57,053 bases of DNA. It comes from a virus. The stretch lies in IMG/VR virus record IMGVR_UViG_3300015206_000001, positions 1 through 57,053 of that record; one strand, 5' to 3'. Each line of letters begins with the position of its first letter. Within the stretch, counting starts at the first letter, position 1. Position numbers and translations under genes: made by a program. Positions 17,438-26,634 of this stretch are shown here, one piece after another. The notes under the pieces were generated by a model that was not told where the DNA came from, ran no database searches, and was given only the letters and a program-made list of their open reading frames with translations.

Positions 17438-17833
17438 TTACAGCCGCGTATAGGCGTTAGCACCGGCCTCAAGCGCCACGCCGCTGATCTCGCCGGTCGC
17501 CGTGTTGTAGACCGGGCTGCCGGTGAAGGTGGCGCCGGTCAACAGGTGCGTGCGGCCGTTGTCCTGCTCGGCTGCCGTGGCATCGATCGAGCAGGCGCTC
17601 ATATTGGTCTGCCAAACGATGCCACTTCGCTCGCGGAAAGTGATCTCCCACTTGAACGGCATCAGCTTGATCTTCCGGCATAACGTGCCGTCAGAATTCA
17701 GTTCGGACGAAACATCCAGGTTTGAGACCGTCATCTTGATATCGCCATCGGAGGCCGGAAACTGCTGACCGCCGATGGTGAGCTGGATGCGACCGCCGAA
17801 TTGGGTATCGCAGCCGGACGTCTGATTGGCCAT
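17438..17833 (-). CDS. Tail tube protein (Mu gpM type)
   Basis: 131 residues. GGRIQLTIGGQQFPASDGDI and LMPFKWEITFRERSGI with a final ISGVALEAGANAYTRL match the Mu-like tail tube family. Hexameric rings of this protein form the inner tube surrounded by the sheath. It lies between sheath and chaperone genes as in Mu. Confidence 0.85.
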   Translation of the reverse strand: MANQTSGCDTQFGGRIQLTIGGQQFPASDGDIKMTVSNLDVSSELNSDGTLCRKIKLMPFKWEITFRERSGIVWQTNMSACSIDATAAEQDNGRTHLLTGATFTGSPVYNTATGEISGVALEAGANAYTRL

Positions 17834-17884
17834 TGAAGTGGTCTCCGAATGTCAGGTGTTAGCGGGTTGCTGCGCTTTCGCAAA

Positions 17885-19402
17885 TTACGCGGTCGCGAGC
17901 GGTGCGGAGGATCCGTTGGTGGTCGACTGCGACTGTAGGAACGCGGTGACGTTGGCCGCGAAGATGATGAGCTGATCGACCAGGAACAGCGGCAGATAGG
18001 TATCGCAGCGCTTGGGGTTGGTCGCATTGGCCTGCACCACCAGGTTGGCGGCGAACGCCGCAGCGTTCTGCGCCACACCAAAGTTCACCAGATCGTTATA
18101 GGCGTGGATCAACGTCGCCTGGATATCGGTCGGCGTCACGATGGTCGACACCGCACCGGGATTGTCGGCGGCAAAAGCCTTGCGGCCGTGCTGGGCCTGC
18201 ACCTGGGTACGAAGATAACGCAGCGCGAACATGCCCTGCGCCATCGCGTTGATTTCCATGAAGGTCTGATCGAGCGCGCCTTCGGGATCGGTCTTGTAGG
18301 TCGTGACCATGCGGTCGATCACTACGTTGCCGGAGGTATTGACCGTGAACGCGGCAATGCCGGCGGAATACAGCGCCTGGCGATCCGAGGTCTGCCACCA
18401 TTTGGTGCGATCGAACGGCGGCAGCACGTTCTGCAGCACGATCGTCTGCATCGGCAAAGATAGATTCGGCGTGGCCGACAGATTGGCGACTTCGGCGCCG
18501 CCGAGTGCGGCGGCCCATTCCCAGGGGGGCGTCCGGAAGAACTGCACGCCCATGATGGTTTCGTGCTGGTTGTTCCGCGTGGCGCCTAGCGTGGTCTGCG
18601 TCGACAGATTGCCGGCATTGACCGTGGTGTGATGGCCATAGATCTGTTCGGCCGACGACCAGCGGCCGTTCTGATCATTCAACAGCGTCTGGAACGCGCC
18701 CAGCGACGTCGCGTCGCCATAGGGCGAAGCGATCCAGTCGAACGCCACACTGCCGAGATTGGCCAGCGGCGTGGTCAGGGCCGGCACGCCGGTGCCGCCG
18801 GTCAAGGCAACGATGGTGGCGTTCGCTGCGGCCAGCGCGTTCGGCTGGTTGGTGACCAGTGATACCGCGATGTTGTTGCCGAGCGTGCCGAGATGCTTCG
18901 CCACAAGGTCCATCTTGGCAGCCGTGGTGCCGTCGACCGTTGCAACGATCGGCAGGTTGGCCGCATTCACGGCCGCAACCGCATTGGCGCAGATGGCAGT
19001 CGCCGCGTCGGACGCGTTGACCTGCCAGGTGATGAGGCGCCCCATCACCTCCAGCAGCGCGGTGCCTGTCACGCCAGGCGCTGTGAAAAGGACGCTGCCC
19101 GCCGCCGCCGCGCCGGACGGATCCGCAATCGGGAGCGCCCAGATCTCGTCGCCGACGCTCGCATTGGCCAGGGCGACGTCGTACATGCCGACCAGCATCG
19201 AATTGGCGCCGAACTGCTTGATCGCATCAGCTTCCGATTGAATCGGACCGTAAGGCACGCCGGCCGCGGCAACGCCCGACGACGTCATCTGGCCGACCAG
19301 CAGACACACGCTCGGTGAATTCGACGGCGTGCCGCCCGAGTTGAACTCGAACCAGGTAAAGGGAACGAGCGTGTTCGGCGGCACGTTGTTGAACTGGACC
19401 AT
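17885..19402 (-). CDS. Contractile tail sheath protein
   Basis: 505 residues. The opening (VQFNNVPPNTLVPFTWFEFN, VCLLVGQMTSSG, ADAIKQFGANSMLVGMYDVA) and later RTPPWEWAAALGGAEVAN, VIDRMVTTYKTDPEGA and FMEINAMAQGMFALRYLR belong to the Mu gpL-type sheath family. This identifies the phage as a myovirus. The final ~20 residues are a Ser/Thr-rich tail. Confidence 0.92.
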   Translation of the reverse strand: MVQFNNVPPNTLVPFTWFEFNSGGTPSNSPSVCLLVGQMTSSGVAAAGVPYGPIQSEADAIKQFGANSMLVGMYDVALANASVGDEIWALPIADPSGAAAAGSVLFTAPGVTGTALLEVMGRLITWQVNASDAATAICANAVAAVNAANLPIVATVDGTTAAKMDLVAKHLGTLGNNIAVSLVTNQPNALAAANATIVALTGGTGVPALTTPLANLGSVAFDWIASPYGDATSLGAFQTLLNDQNGRWSSAEQIYGHHTTVNAGNLSTQTTLGATRNNQHETIMGVQFFRTPPWEWAAALGGAEVANLSATPNLSLPMQTIVLQNVLPPFDRTKWWQTSDRQALYSAGIAAFTVNTSGNVVIDRMVTTYKTDPEGALDQTFMEINAMAQGMFALRYLRTQVQAQHGRKAFAADNPGAVSTIVTPTDIQATLIHAYNDLVNFGVAQNAAAFAANLVVQANATNPKRCDTYLPLFLVDQLIIFAANVTAFLQSQSTTNGSSAPLATA

Positions 19403-19440
19403 GGGATCGATCTCCGGTCAGGAAATGGGTGAAAGCGATA

Positions 19441-19680
19441 TCAGGATTTGGAAGCGCGCGATCGCGGCGCGGGCGCCTCTTCCGCGATCGAGGCCTCGGC
19501 GATTTCTTTCCGCTCGACAGGTCCCGTCGCTTCGACCACGTCGCCGTCGCGAAGCCGGCGTACCCAATACATGGTCTCGGGTTTCCATTCGCCTTCCGCC
19601 TTCAACGACCTGTGCGTATCGGGATCCGGCACTACCAAGCCATCGGCTGCAGGCTTGACGAAGATATTCTTGACGATCAT
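19441..19680 (-). CDS. DUF2635 family protein (Mu gp38-like)
   Basis: 79 residues. IFVKPAADGLVVPDPDT and EWKPETMYWVRRLRDGDVVE are the DUF2635 signature; the last 25 residues are Ala/Glu/Arg-rich. In Mu-like phages this small gene always sits just before the sheath, as here; its function is unknown. The domain occurs a second time in this genome, fused to a ParA-type ATPase at 54571-55548. Confidence 0.85.
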   Translation of the reverse strand: MIVKNIFVKPAADGLVVPDPDTHRSLKAEGEWKPETMYWVRRLRDGDVVEATGPVERKEIAEASIAEEAPAPRSRASKS

Positions 19681-19684
19681 TCGA

Positions 19685-20479
19685 TCATTCCTGTTGCGGA
19701 TTCAGATTGTCGACTTCGGCCAGTAAATTCGGCGCCGAAGGCAGCGTGCCGTCGGGCGCCGCGGCGCTGACATTCAAGGTCACGGTTTCCAGCGGCGTGG
19801 CGATCGGGGCGCCGGGGAAGGAAGGCTCGGCAGCCAATCCCTTCAATACGCCGTACGCATAGCTGTCGGTTGGGAGCGCCTCGGCGAAGCCGCGCAACGG
19901 CTGCGGAAACAGATCAAAGCCGGTTGCTTGCGAGAAAGGTGCAAAATCATATTGGTCTTCATTGACCTCGACCTTCCAGGTCAGGGTGCGATTGGCGAGC
20001 CTGATGCCCTCTTCCGAGGTCCGATGCACCATCGAATGCGGCTCGTGAATCCGGCTCTTGGAGACATTGCGCCAGATCAGGCCGGTCGGTCCGTAGTTCA
20101 GCACGAAGCCGATCTGAGCGGCCATCAAGTCCAGCGAGGCTTCCAGCTCCGCGTCGGTCTGCGGCAGCATCACGTCGAAAACAGACGGGTCGGCCTCGCG
20201 CGCGATCTTCACGACGACCGACAGTTCGAAACACAGATCCACGGTCAGAAAATAAGGCGCCCCGCCGCGCTTCTGTCCGGCAATCGCGGAGTCGTTTTCG
20301 GTGTAGACCGCGATGATCGGCCGCGCTTCGTCCGCTCTGAAGTCATCGATCGGGTCGATGCGCGAATCCAGCACATGGGTACCGGCGATGGTCGGAAAGT
20401 TGTTCTTGATGCGCACTGCCGCGGTCGGTCGCAATGCCTCGATCGTGGCTAGACGCAGCGCCAGGCGCGCCAGCGACAT
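19685..20479 (-). CDS. Putative tail terminator / tail completion protein
   Basis: 264 residues. It lies between the head-tail connector and DUF2635 genes, where Mu has gp37 and lambda has its tail terminator. The pattern of an N-terminal helix (RLALRLATIEAL), strands (ARPIIAVYTEND, FLTVDLCFELSVVV) and a closing ANRTLTWKVEVNEDQYD strand fits a terminator fold. Ends just upstream of the DUF2635 start. Family assignment is by position and fold pattern. Confidence 0.55.
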   Translation of the reverse strand: MSLARLALRLATIEALRPTAAVRIKNNFPTIAGTHVLDSRIDPIDDFRADEARPIIAVYTENDSAIAGQKRGGAPYFLTVDLCFELSVVVKIAREADPSVFDVMLPQTDAELEASLDLMAAQIGFVLNYGPTGLIWRNVSKSRIHEPHSMVHRTSEEGIRLANRTLTWKVEVNEDQYDFAPFSQATGFDLFPQPLRGFAEALPTDSYAYGVLKGLAAEPSFPGAPIATPLETVTLNVSAAAPDGTLPSAPNLLAEVDNLNPQQE

Positions 20480-20895
20480 TAGAAACGGCCCTTGGAAAGA
20501 CGATTAAGGTCACAGCGGGTTCGAACGTTGATGCCGTCGGGCCGCACTTCGGCAATGGTCCAAAGCGTCCGGTCTCGCTGCCGTTCCACCCGATCGCCTT
20601 CGCGAATGGCATAAGGCATCTGGCAGTTCTCAACGTCGAACTGCGGCCGCGACGAAGCATGTCCAGGCGTCTCGGCCTTCACGCCCTGCTTGAGGGTCAC
20701 GCCGGAAAAGGCCCTGGCGTAGGGATCAAGAAACACCGCAAAGACCGTTGTCGGTGCACGCTCCGGATCGGGTACCTTCCGTGCGTTCGTATCATCCGAC
20801 GCCATCGGAATGTATTCCCAGCATTCCGCGAATACCTGGTCGATGCCTTGGGAGGCAACGGCAAACGATTCCTGGAAAAGGCTTTCACCGCTCAT
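20479..20895 (-). CDS. Head-tail connector, lambda FII-like
   Basis: 138 residues from ATG at 20895, which overlaps the stop of the upstream gene (ATGA). The second half (RPQFDVENCQMPYAIREGD, LWTIAEVRPDGINVRTRCDL) resembles the small beta-barrel of FII-type head-completion proteins. Such proteins close the portal and provide the tail docking surface. A longer frame to 21117 is open but overlaps the upstream gene out of frame and is not coding-like. Confidence 0.6.
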   Translation of the reverse strand: MSGESLFQESFAVASQGIDQVFAECWEYIPMASDDTNARKVPDPERAPTTVFAVFLDPYARAFSGVTLKQGVKAETPGHASSRPQFDVENCQMPYAIREGDRVERQRDRTLWTIAEVRPDGINVRTRCDLNRLSKGRF

Positions 20896-21176
20896 GCGAT
20901 CGGTGGCCACGCCCACGCACTCGACGCGAATCCCGCCGGTGTTTTGGTGACGCCTTCCCGATAGACATTCCGCCGCGGCAACGGCATTCCCCCATCGGGA
21001 AACACGATCAGATTCACGACGTCGCGCGAAACCACCCCGGTGATGATCGCGGCGTGTTCGGACCGACCTTCCCACTGCTCGTCGGGATGGCTGGTGCGGT
21101 ACAGCACCGCGCGGCACAGCGACGGCCGCGGAAACGGCGACTTGTTCGGTTCAGGCTTGGACATCTCAATTCCCAA
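20892..21176 (-). CDS. Small head-tail region protein, unknown
   Basis: 94 residues with a TTG start at 21176, six bases after a GGATGGAG site; ATG at 21164 (90 residues) is the alternative. AVLYRTSHPDEQWEGRSEHA and VNLIVFPDGGMPLPRRNVY suggest a small beta protein. It lies between the capsid and FII-like genes and is probably a virion assembly protein. No family recognised. Confidence 0.6.
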   Translation of the reverse strand: MGIEMSKPEPNKSPFPRPSLCRAVLYRTSHPDEQWEGRSEHAAIITGVVSRDVVNLIVFPDGGMPLPRRNVYREGVTKTPAGFASSAWAWPPIA

Positions 21177-21231
21177 AAATCACTCCATCCTCGCGCCAGC
21201 TCACCTGCGAGCGCTAGGAGGGAATTTAAGA

Positions 21232-22314
21232 TTAGTCCGCCGAGGTGCGCTTGCCGCTGAGCAGTGCGCCCGGCATCGTGCAGACGAACAGCGGATAGCT
21301 GAACATCTCAATGTCGGCCCACATGTCGCGCTTTTCGTCCATCACGATCCAGGAATATTCGTTGAGGCCCGGCGTATTGACGAACTCGAAGCGCGGCGCT
21401 GGCGCATAGGCTTCCTGGAAGATGCCGGCGTTGATCGGGAAGAACTTCGCGCGCGTGGTCGGCACGCCCACTGCTGGCGTTGGATTGGTTGTCGATCCGA
21501 CATTGGAGCCGACAGGCGGCGTCGGATCGGCGTCGTCGGTCGAACGATAATTGATCCAGTTGATGCCGCCGAAGTTGAACATGCCGAACGAATTGCCGGT
21601 GCGCAGCTCGGCTGCCGCGGTCCAGTTGAGGAAGGTCTGCCTGACTTCGATATGTGCGGTAAAAGCGTCGAAGAATTCGTCGCCGCAGAGCGCGCCGATC
21701 TGGATGTTGTTGCCGCCGACGCCGAGCAGCTTGCGTTTGATGTGACGCGCCGTCTGGTTGCACATCTGACGGATAATGCCAGAGGCCGGCGACGCGTTCT
21801 GGAGATCCCAATTCACTTCAGCGGCCTGCGGCTGGTTGAACTCGTTATTCCAGTTGTAGATGGTCGAGCCGTCGGCATCGAGCAGCGCACCCTGCAAGCA
21901 GGTCAGCCGCCAGTTTTCTTTGGTGAGCTCGAAGTCCTTCTTGATCAGGAACTGGCGGCGCGCCACTTCCGTCATCAGTTGCTTCATCTCGGTCTCAGAA
22001 CCGAAGGCGCGAATGCCCTGCAGTTCGTCCGCCATGATGCGCGAACTCTCGCCGAGCGCCTTTGCGATGAATGAACGAGCATCGCGGATTTCAGCGCCAC
22101 GCGGCTTTGGCGGCGCCGAGCGCGGCTGGGTCAGGATCAGCGCGGGCCCATTGGAACGTTCCTCGATCCATATCGCGGTGGTGCGGACCGGCCGCGGGAT
22201 AAAGAGGCCAGGAATCTGGCCAAGCAATTCCGGCGTATAGGCCATTTTGTCGACGGCGGCGGTAAGCGACACGGCTGCAAACGCATCCGCGCGGAAGGCG
22301 TCCATGGTGAGCAT
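21232..22314 (-). CDS. Major capsid protein (lambda gpE family)
   Basis: 360 residues. The opening DAFRADAFAAVSLTAAVDKM and LGQIPGLFIPRPVRTTAIWI, the central helix (RRQFLIKKDFELTKENWRLT) and the late FGGINWINYRS and EVRQTFLNW segments are typical of the HK97-fold gpE family. It follows the decoration gene after a 49-base-plus leader containing a strong hairpin (22332-22352). It forms the icosahedral shell. Confidence 0.92.
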   Translation of the reverse strand: MLTMDAFRADAFAAVSLTAAVDKMAYTPELLGQIPGLFIPRPVRTTAIWIEERSNGPALILTQPRSAPPKPRGAEIRDARSFIAKALGESSRIMADELQGIRAFGSETEMKQLMTEVARRQFLIKKDFELTKENWRLTCLQGALLDADGSTIYNWNNEFNQPQAAEVNWDLQNASPASGIIRQMCNQTARHIKRKLLGVGGNNIQIGALCGDEFFDAFTAHIEVRQTFLNWTAAAELRTGNSFGMFNFGGINWINYRSTDDADPTPPVGSNVGSTTNPTPAVGVPTTRAKFFPINAGIFQEAYAPAPRFEFVNTPGLNEYSWIVMDEKRDMWADIEMFSYPLFVCTMPGALLSGKRTSAD

Positions 22315-22331
22315 GGTGGTTCTCCTGGAAA

Positions 22332-22352
22332 GGCGGGGGTGATGTCCCCGCC
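22332..22352 (-). terminator. GC-rich hairpin upstream of capsid gene
   Basis: GGCGGGG and CCCCGCC arms (7 bp) flank a 7-base loop; on the minus-strand transcript the hairpin is followed by TTTCC. It lies in the 144-bp gap between decoration and capsid genes. It may be an attenuator or an RNA-stabilising 5' structure that boosts capsid expression; the U-tract is short for a strong terminator. Confidence 0.45.
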
Positions 22353-22458
22353 TTCGCGGGGGCTGGTGGGTGAAAGCAGAACAGCGATGCGGAGAAAGAA
22401 AAGCAGCGCGCGATGAACTGAGACGCTCGCGCGCCGCTTGACAGCGAGGAGGCTTTGC

Positions 22459-23397
22459 CTAGCGAACGACGATGCCGAGCGGAGGAGCCAGCAGCGCCGC
22501 GTTGATGGCCGCGATCTGCGCCGCGGTGGCGCCGGCCGGATAGATCAGATCAACGCCGCGGACCTCGGCCTCGCGAACGATCGCCGTTGCGGCAGAGGTC
22601 GCGCCCGACGTCACGGTGTTGACGTTGGACCAATTGATCGCCGCTGGATTCTGCGAACCGTCGGTCGCGGTGAAGGTGATGGTATCGCCGAGGACCACGC
22701 CACCAGCGGCCGCATTGGCAGACATGGTCACGGTGTTGTTGGCGGTATTGACCGACAACACGGTCGTGCCGGGCGGAATGACGCCCGACGTGGTTAGATC
22801 GGCGATTGCCATGCCGGCAATGATCGCAGGCACGCTAACGTTGCCGGGAGCGATTAGCGACGGAATGCCACCAGCGAACGTCAGTACAGCGCTGCTGGAA
22901 GCCGTCGCTGCGGTTGTAACGGCGGAAGAAACGCCGAGCGCCACGAACTGGCTGGCATCGGACGGATCGGTCTCGGAAACGAGGACGGTGAAGGCGTCGC
23001 CAGCGACGAAGGCCGTGCCACCCGCCGTGATTGTGAAGCCGATCTGGCCCGCGAAGGCCGCGGCGTTCTTGGCTTCGCCGATCATGTTGCCGGACGGGTC
23101 GAATACTTCCCATGCGCTGGCTGAGATCGCCTGCAGACGATAGCTGCCAGCCTGGACGCCGACGCCAACCGAGGGCGCCGACACGGTGCCGTTGCCGGTG
23201 TTGCCGGAAACCGCTGCGGCTGCGCCCGCAGCGAAACTACCGGACCCCGCCTTGGCCATGCCGAGGATCTGACCGGCGATCAAATTCTGGTTCGCCGCGA
23301 TCAGGATGCTTTGGCGCGAGTAGCGGCCAGGTGCTTCGGATACCATGAAACCGCCGGCGTGACGGTTTTCCGTGAGAACAATGCCAGTGGTCGTCAT
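22459..23397 (-). CDS. Head decoration protein (lambda gpD type, extended)
   Basis: 312 residues from ATG at 23397 (GGAG six bases upstream; an ATG at 23409 is less well placed). The gpD-like parts are the N-terminus (GIVLTENRHAGGFMVSEAPG, LIAGQILGM) and the C-terminus (AAIVREAEVRGVDLIYPAGA). A beta insertion of ~130 residues (SGVIPPGTTVLSVNTANNT) sits between, making it much longer than lambda gpD. It would stabilise the shell at its three-fold axes and may display the insert. Confidence 0.8.
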   Translation of the reverse strand: MTTTGIVLTENRHAGGFMVSEAPGRYSRQSILIAANQNLIAGQILGMAKAGSGSFAAGAAAAVSGNTGNGTVSAPSVGVGVQAGSYRLQAISASAWEVFDPSGNMIGEAKNAAAFAGQIGFTITAGGTAFVAGDAFTVLVSETDPSDASQFVALGVSSAVTTAATASSSAVLTFAGGIPSLIAPGNVSVPAIIAGMAIADLTTSGVIPPGTTVLSVNTANNTVTMSANAAAGGVVLGDTITFTATDGSQNPAAINWSNVNTVTSGATSAATAIVREAEVRGVDLIYPAGATAAQIAAINAALLAPPLGIVVR

Positions 23398-23455
23398 GTC
23401 AGGCTCCAATCATGGGCAAGGGGTTGAGAGTTTAGAAAATTGAAGAGATGAGGCT

Positions 23456-24022
23456 TCAGCGGCCCCGAGCGCGGGCTTGCTCGGCGTTGACCTTGCCAAC
23501 TACCTCGTCCCATTGCGCGGCAACGGAAGCTTCGGCGGAGCCGCCGGGAGGCGTCGTGGAATCGATATGGTCTGCATCGGCGGCGTCGGAGGCACGCTGC
23601 GCGAGCGTCGAGCGCACCTTCGCGATCGGTGTCTTTGACGCGATGAAGCCGGAGGCGAGCTGCGGCGCCTGCGCGATCTGGCAAAGCTGTGCGGTCTCGG
23701 TGGCGTCCTCGAGCGAATAGACTTTCGCCGGCGCCGGGTTGTGAGCGTGACGCGGCGGGGCGCCCGTTTCCGCAACATATTCTTCCTGGTCGGCGCCATC
23801 TTCGGCACGAGTCTGACCGCACAACTCGCACTTCTCGCCGGGCCCGGGCGCCGACATCGCATGCGGAACGGCCGCTGCGGCAGACTCGGCTGCGGACGCA
23901 GCTTCCGCCGCTGGCTTGGCCGGGGCAGCGTTCGCCGCCGGCGCAAGAGGATCTTTCGGCGCAGCGGCAGCTGCAGCCGGATGTGTGAGCGCGGTCGACG
24001 CTTGAAGTCGTTGGGTGTTCAT
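23456..24022 (-). CDS. Nested scaffold protein (internal start, Nu3-like)
   Basis: 188 residues in the same frame as the protease gene, from ATG at 24022 preceded by AAAGGGAAACAGC. It covers the Ala/Pro-rich, mostly helical C-terminal part (KDPLAPAANAAPAKPAAEAA, later VAAQWDEVVGKVNAEQARAR). The arrangement copies lambda Nu3 inside gene C. A KCELCGQT Cys pair is an unusual addition. Independent translation is inferred from the ribosome site. Confidence 0.65.
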   Translation of the reverse strand: MNTQRLQASTALTHPAAAAAAPKDPLAPAANAAPAKPAAEAASAAESAAAAVPHAMSAPGPGEKCELCGQTRAEDGADQEEYVAETGAPPRHAHNPAPAKVYSLEDATETAQLCQIAQAPQLASGFIASKTPIAKVRSTLAQRASDAADADHIDSTTPPGGSAEASVAAQWDEVVGKVNAEQARARGR

Positions 24023-24943
24023 GCTGTTTCCCTTTGCATTTGGGTTGGCAAAATCCGAAAGCGCCTTCAGCGCCTCGTCGAAGGTCATTACCTCGTCGGC
24101 GAGGCCTGCAGTAACGGCCACGTCGTCGGTGAACATCGCCGCTTCCGTTTCGAGCGCGGCTGCACTCGACATGCGGCCCTGACGGCCGACCAGTGAGGCA
24201 AAGGCGGCGCGGACGTAGTCGACGTCATGCTGCGCCGAGGCGCGCGCGGATTCGGACAACGGCGCATGGCCCCATCCGTCGATCTTGTGCGTGCCGGAAT
24301 AGACGGCGGAATATTTCAGGCCCTGCGATTTGTCCGCGGCCGATTGGTCGACGTGAACGATGACGCAGCCGATCGAGCCGACCTGCGCCAGGCGCGGCAG
24401 CACCAAACGCGATGCGCTTCCGGCGATGCCATAGGCGGCAGACGCGGCGCAGGAATTTGCAACCGACCAGATCGGCTTGATCTGCCGCGCGGCGATAATC
24501 GCATCGGAGATATCAAGCATGCCCGAGGCTTCGCCGCCCGGACTGTCGACGTCGAGCAGGATCGCCGAGACGCGGTAGTCCTCCATCGCTGCTGCGAGCG
24601 TTGCCTTGATGGCATCATATGTGGTCCAGCCGCACAATGCTGCCAGCCAATCGAATTTCTGGGTCAGCACGCCGGCGACGGGAATGATCGCAATACCGTC
24701 GGGCGTCAGCGCATATTGCACCAGGCCGTCGCGACTAGCGATCGTCACGGCATCGGCAAGCACCGCCAGGCGGTCACCGCGGAAGTCGCGCGACTTCTTA
24801 CCTTTGCCCTTGGCCTCGATCGGCTCGCCCGAAAGAATACGGCGTCCCGCCGGGCCCTCGACGATCGCCTGCAACGCGACAGGTTCGATCGCGTGCGGCC
24901 GACCGAACAACCGATCGGCGACATGAGGGAGCGATGCGGACAT
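23456..24943 (-). CDS. S49 family capsid maturation protease with C-terminal scaffold
   Basis: 495 residues from ATG at 24943 (an in-frame TTG at 24961 overlaps the portal stop). The protease half carries SPGGEASGML, the nucleophile Ser168 in CAASAAYG and the paired Lys220 in THKIDGW, the Ser-Lys dyad of SppA/lambda gpC-type enzymes. After ~residue 308 it is Ala/Pro/Glu-rich scaffold with a CELC pair. An internal ATG at 24022 would give the scaffold alone, as in lambda C/Nu3. It processes the portal/scaffold inside the procapsid. Confidence 0.88.
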   Translation of the reverse strand: MSASLPHVADRLFGRPHAIEPVALQAIVEGPAGRRILSGEPIEAKGKGKKSRDFRGDRLAVLADAVTIASRDGLVQYALTPDGIAIIPVAGVLTQKFDWLAALCGWTTYDAIKATLAAAMEDYRVSAILLDVDSPGGEASGMLDISDAIIAARQIKPIWSVANSCAASAAYGIAGSASRLVLPRLAQVGSIGCVIVHVDQSAADKSQGLKYSAVYSGTHKIDGWGHAPLSESARASAQHDVDYVRAAFASLVGRQGRMSSAAALETEAAMFTDDVAVTAGLADEVMTFDEALKALSDFANPNAKGNSMNTQRLQASTALTHPAAAAAAPKDPLAPAANAAPAKPAAEAASAAESAAAAVPHAMSAPGPGEKCELCGQTRAEDGADQEEYVAETGAPPRHAHNPAPAKVYSLEDATETAQLCQIAQAPQLASGFIASKTPIAKVRSTLAQRASDAADADHIDSTTPPGGSAEASVAAQWDEVVGKVNAEQARARGR

Positions 24944-24957
24944 GAATGCTTTCGGTC

Positions 24958-26634
24958 TCAAACCGGATTGACGTGAGGCGGTTGCGGCTTCGGTCCCTTT
25001 TCGGCCGGCGTCGCATCCGCGGTCGGAGTCGTTTCGTCCTGCGTCGGATCCGCAGCAATCTCTGCTTTGAGGCTGTCGGTACCGGCGAACACAAGCCCGA
25101 GCTTGTCGGCGCGATCCTTGTCTTCCTTGATGCGCCGATCGGTTTCAACGGGATCGCGGCCCATCTCCTCGATCACCATGCTGCGCGCCTTGAAGCCCGC
25201 GTTGACCGACAGGATCTCGGCCTGGATGTCCTTCAGCGGATCGACCCAATTCCACTTCGGCGGAATATGCTCGACGTTGTGCCAGGGCGCCGGATCATCG
25301 GCATAGCCCTCGAGGTCGAGCGCACCACCGATATGCGCCGCGGCGAGGAACCAGTAGACGACCGGGCGGCAGAACTGGAAGATCATGCAGCGATCCTGCA
25401 GCGTCTCAAACCTTCGACGCGCGTCGAGTTGCGCGGAGCGTTCGTTGGAATAGTTCGCCTTCTGCTTGTCGCCGGTGACGCCGGAATAAGGCAGACCTAG
25501 AGCAGCACAAATTCGCGTCAGCGTGCGATAGATGAAAGGCTCATAGGATGCACCGGAATCGGCGGGCGCCGCGACCTGAATTTCCTCGCCGGGCATCAAC
25601 ACCTGCGCCGAGCCAGGCTCCAGCTTCACATCGGCCGTTGCCGCGTCGCCACCTTCCGGACCGGATTCCTTCAGGCGCTGTTGTTCCTGGGCAAAGAACT
25701 CGCCATCGGGATCCGCGCGCTTGATGAACAGCGAGAACAGCGCCGCGGTTTTCTTGCGATCGAGCTCGGCGTCGTCATAGAGGTCGAGCATCCACAGCGG
25801 GATGATCGCCGGCGTCAATCGCGATAGCCCGCGGATCTGTCCGGCCTCCATCGGCGCGAAGACGTGAAGGATCTCGGAAGCTGGAATCCGGACGCGCTCG
25901 CCCCATTTCGGAATCACCGTCTGGTCGCCCGGATGGGCCTTCCAGAAGTGATAGGCGATGCGGCGGCCGCGCTTATCGAATTCGATGCCTTGGCGAATGA
26001 CATTGCCGTTCTCAAGCGGCATCGTCAGCCACACCGGCAGCATCTCCGACGGCAATAGCTGCAGCTGCAGCGGTACCGCGAGCGAATCGGTCAGACGGCG
26101 CGGCCTCCTGCGCACGAAAACTTCGCCGGCGACGAACAACTCGGCCGCGACGCGGCTCTGCATACCGTAGAAATCGCCCACTCCTTCCGAATCTGCCTCG
26201 GCGACGAAGCGATTCCAGAGATCCTGGACATCCTTCTTTTGCGCCGCCGCGTCTTCAAGGTTCTCGATCGGCGATTTCCAGTTCAGCAGGATCCCGGTGC
26301 CGACCAGGTTGGCCGTGAAGCACTCGACGGCTGAAGTGGCGTAGGCGTTATTACGCGCTAGAAACCTTGCCCGCGCGAGCGTCGTCAGACCCGACTGTGA
26401 GATCAGGCTGTTGATATGAACGCGCGTCGGCAGCCAGCCGCGCATCCGCCGGCCCATCCGGCCAGCCTCGAGCCCGACACCGTCCGCGACAGTACCTAAA
26501 CCGTCACCCATCATCGCGCGAAGGCCGGAGTATCCGGACGAGATCGCTCCGATAGCGGCGCGGCCGATGCGATCGGTCAGCGTCACGCGCGGCTTCAGAC
26601 CACGCCAGGACGCATCGAGGCCATCACGCATCAC
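24958..26634 (-). CDS. Portal protein (lambda gpB family)
   Basis: 558 residues, start overlapping the gpW stop (ATGA). LARARFLARNNAYATSAVE, VRRRPRRLTDSLAVPLQLQL, ILHVFAPMEAGQIRGLSRLT and LPYSGVTGDKQKANYSNERS are conserved blocks of this family. It forms the dodecameric DNA channel at one capsid vertex and docks the terminase. The Pro/Thr-rich tail (~50 residues) is probably trimmed by the downstream protease. Confidence 0.92.
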   Translation of the reverse strand: MMRDGLDASWRGLKPRVTLTDRIGRAAIGAISSGYSGLRAMMGDGLGTVADGVGLEAGRMGRRMRGWLPTRVHINSLISQSGLTTLARARFLARNNAYATSAVECFTANLVGTGILLNWKSPIENLEDAAAQKKDVQDLWNRFVAEADSEGVGDFYGMQSRVAAELFVAGEVFVRRRPRRLTDSLAVPLQLQLLPSEMLPVWLTMPLENGNVIRQGIEFDKRGRRIAYHFWKAHPGDQTVIPKWGERVRIPASEILHVFAPMEAGQIRGLSRLTPAIIPLWMLDLYDDAELDRKKTAALFSLFIKRADPDGEFFAQEQQRLKESGPEGGDAATADVKLEPGSAQVLMPGEEIQVAAPADSGASYEPFIYRTLTRICAALGLPYSGVTGDKQKANYSNERSAQLDARRRFETLQDRCMIFQFCRPVVYWFLAAAHIGGALDLEGYADDPAPWHNVEHIPPKWNWVDPLKDIQAEILSVNAGFKARSMVIEEMGRDPVETDRRIKEDKDRADKLGLVFAGTDSLKAEIAADPTQDETTPTADATPAEKGPKPQPPHVNPV

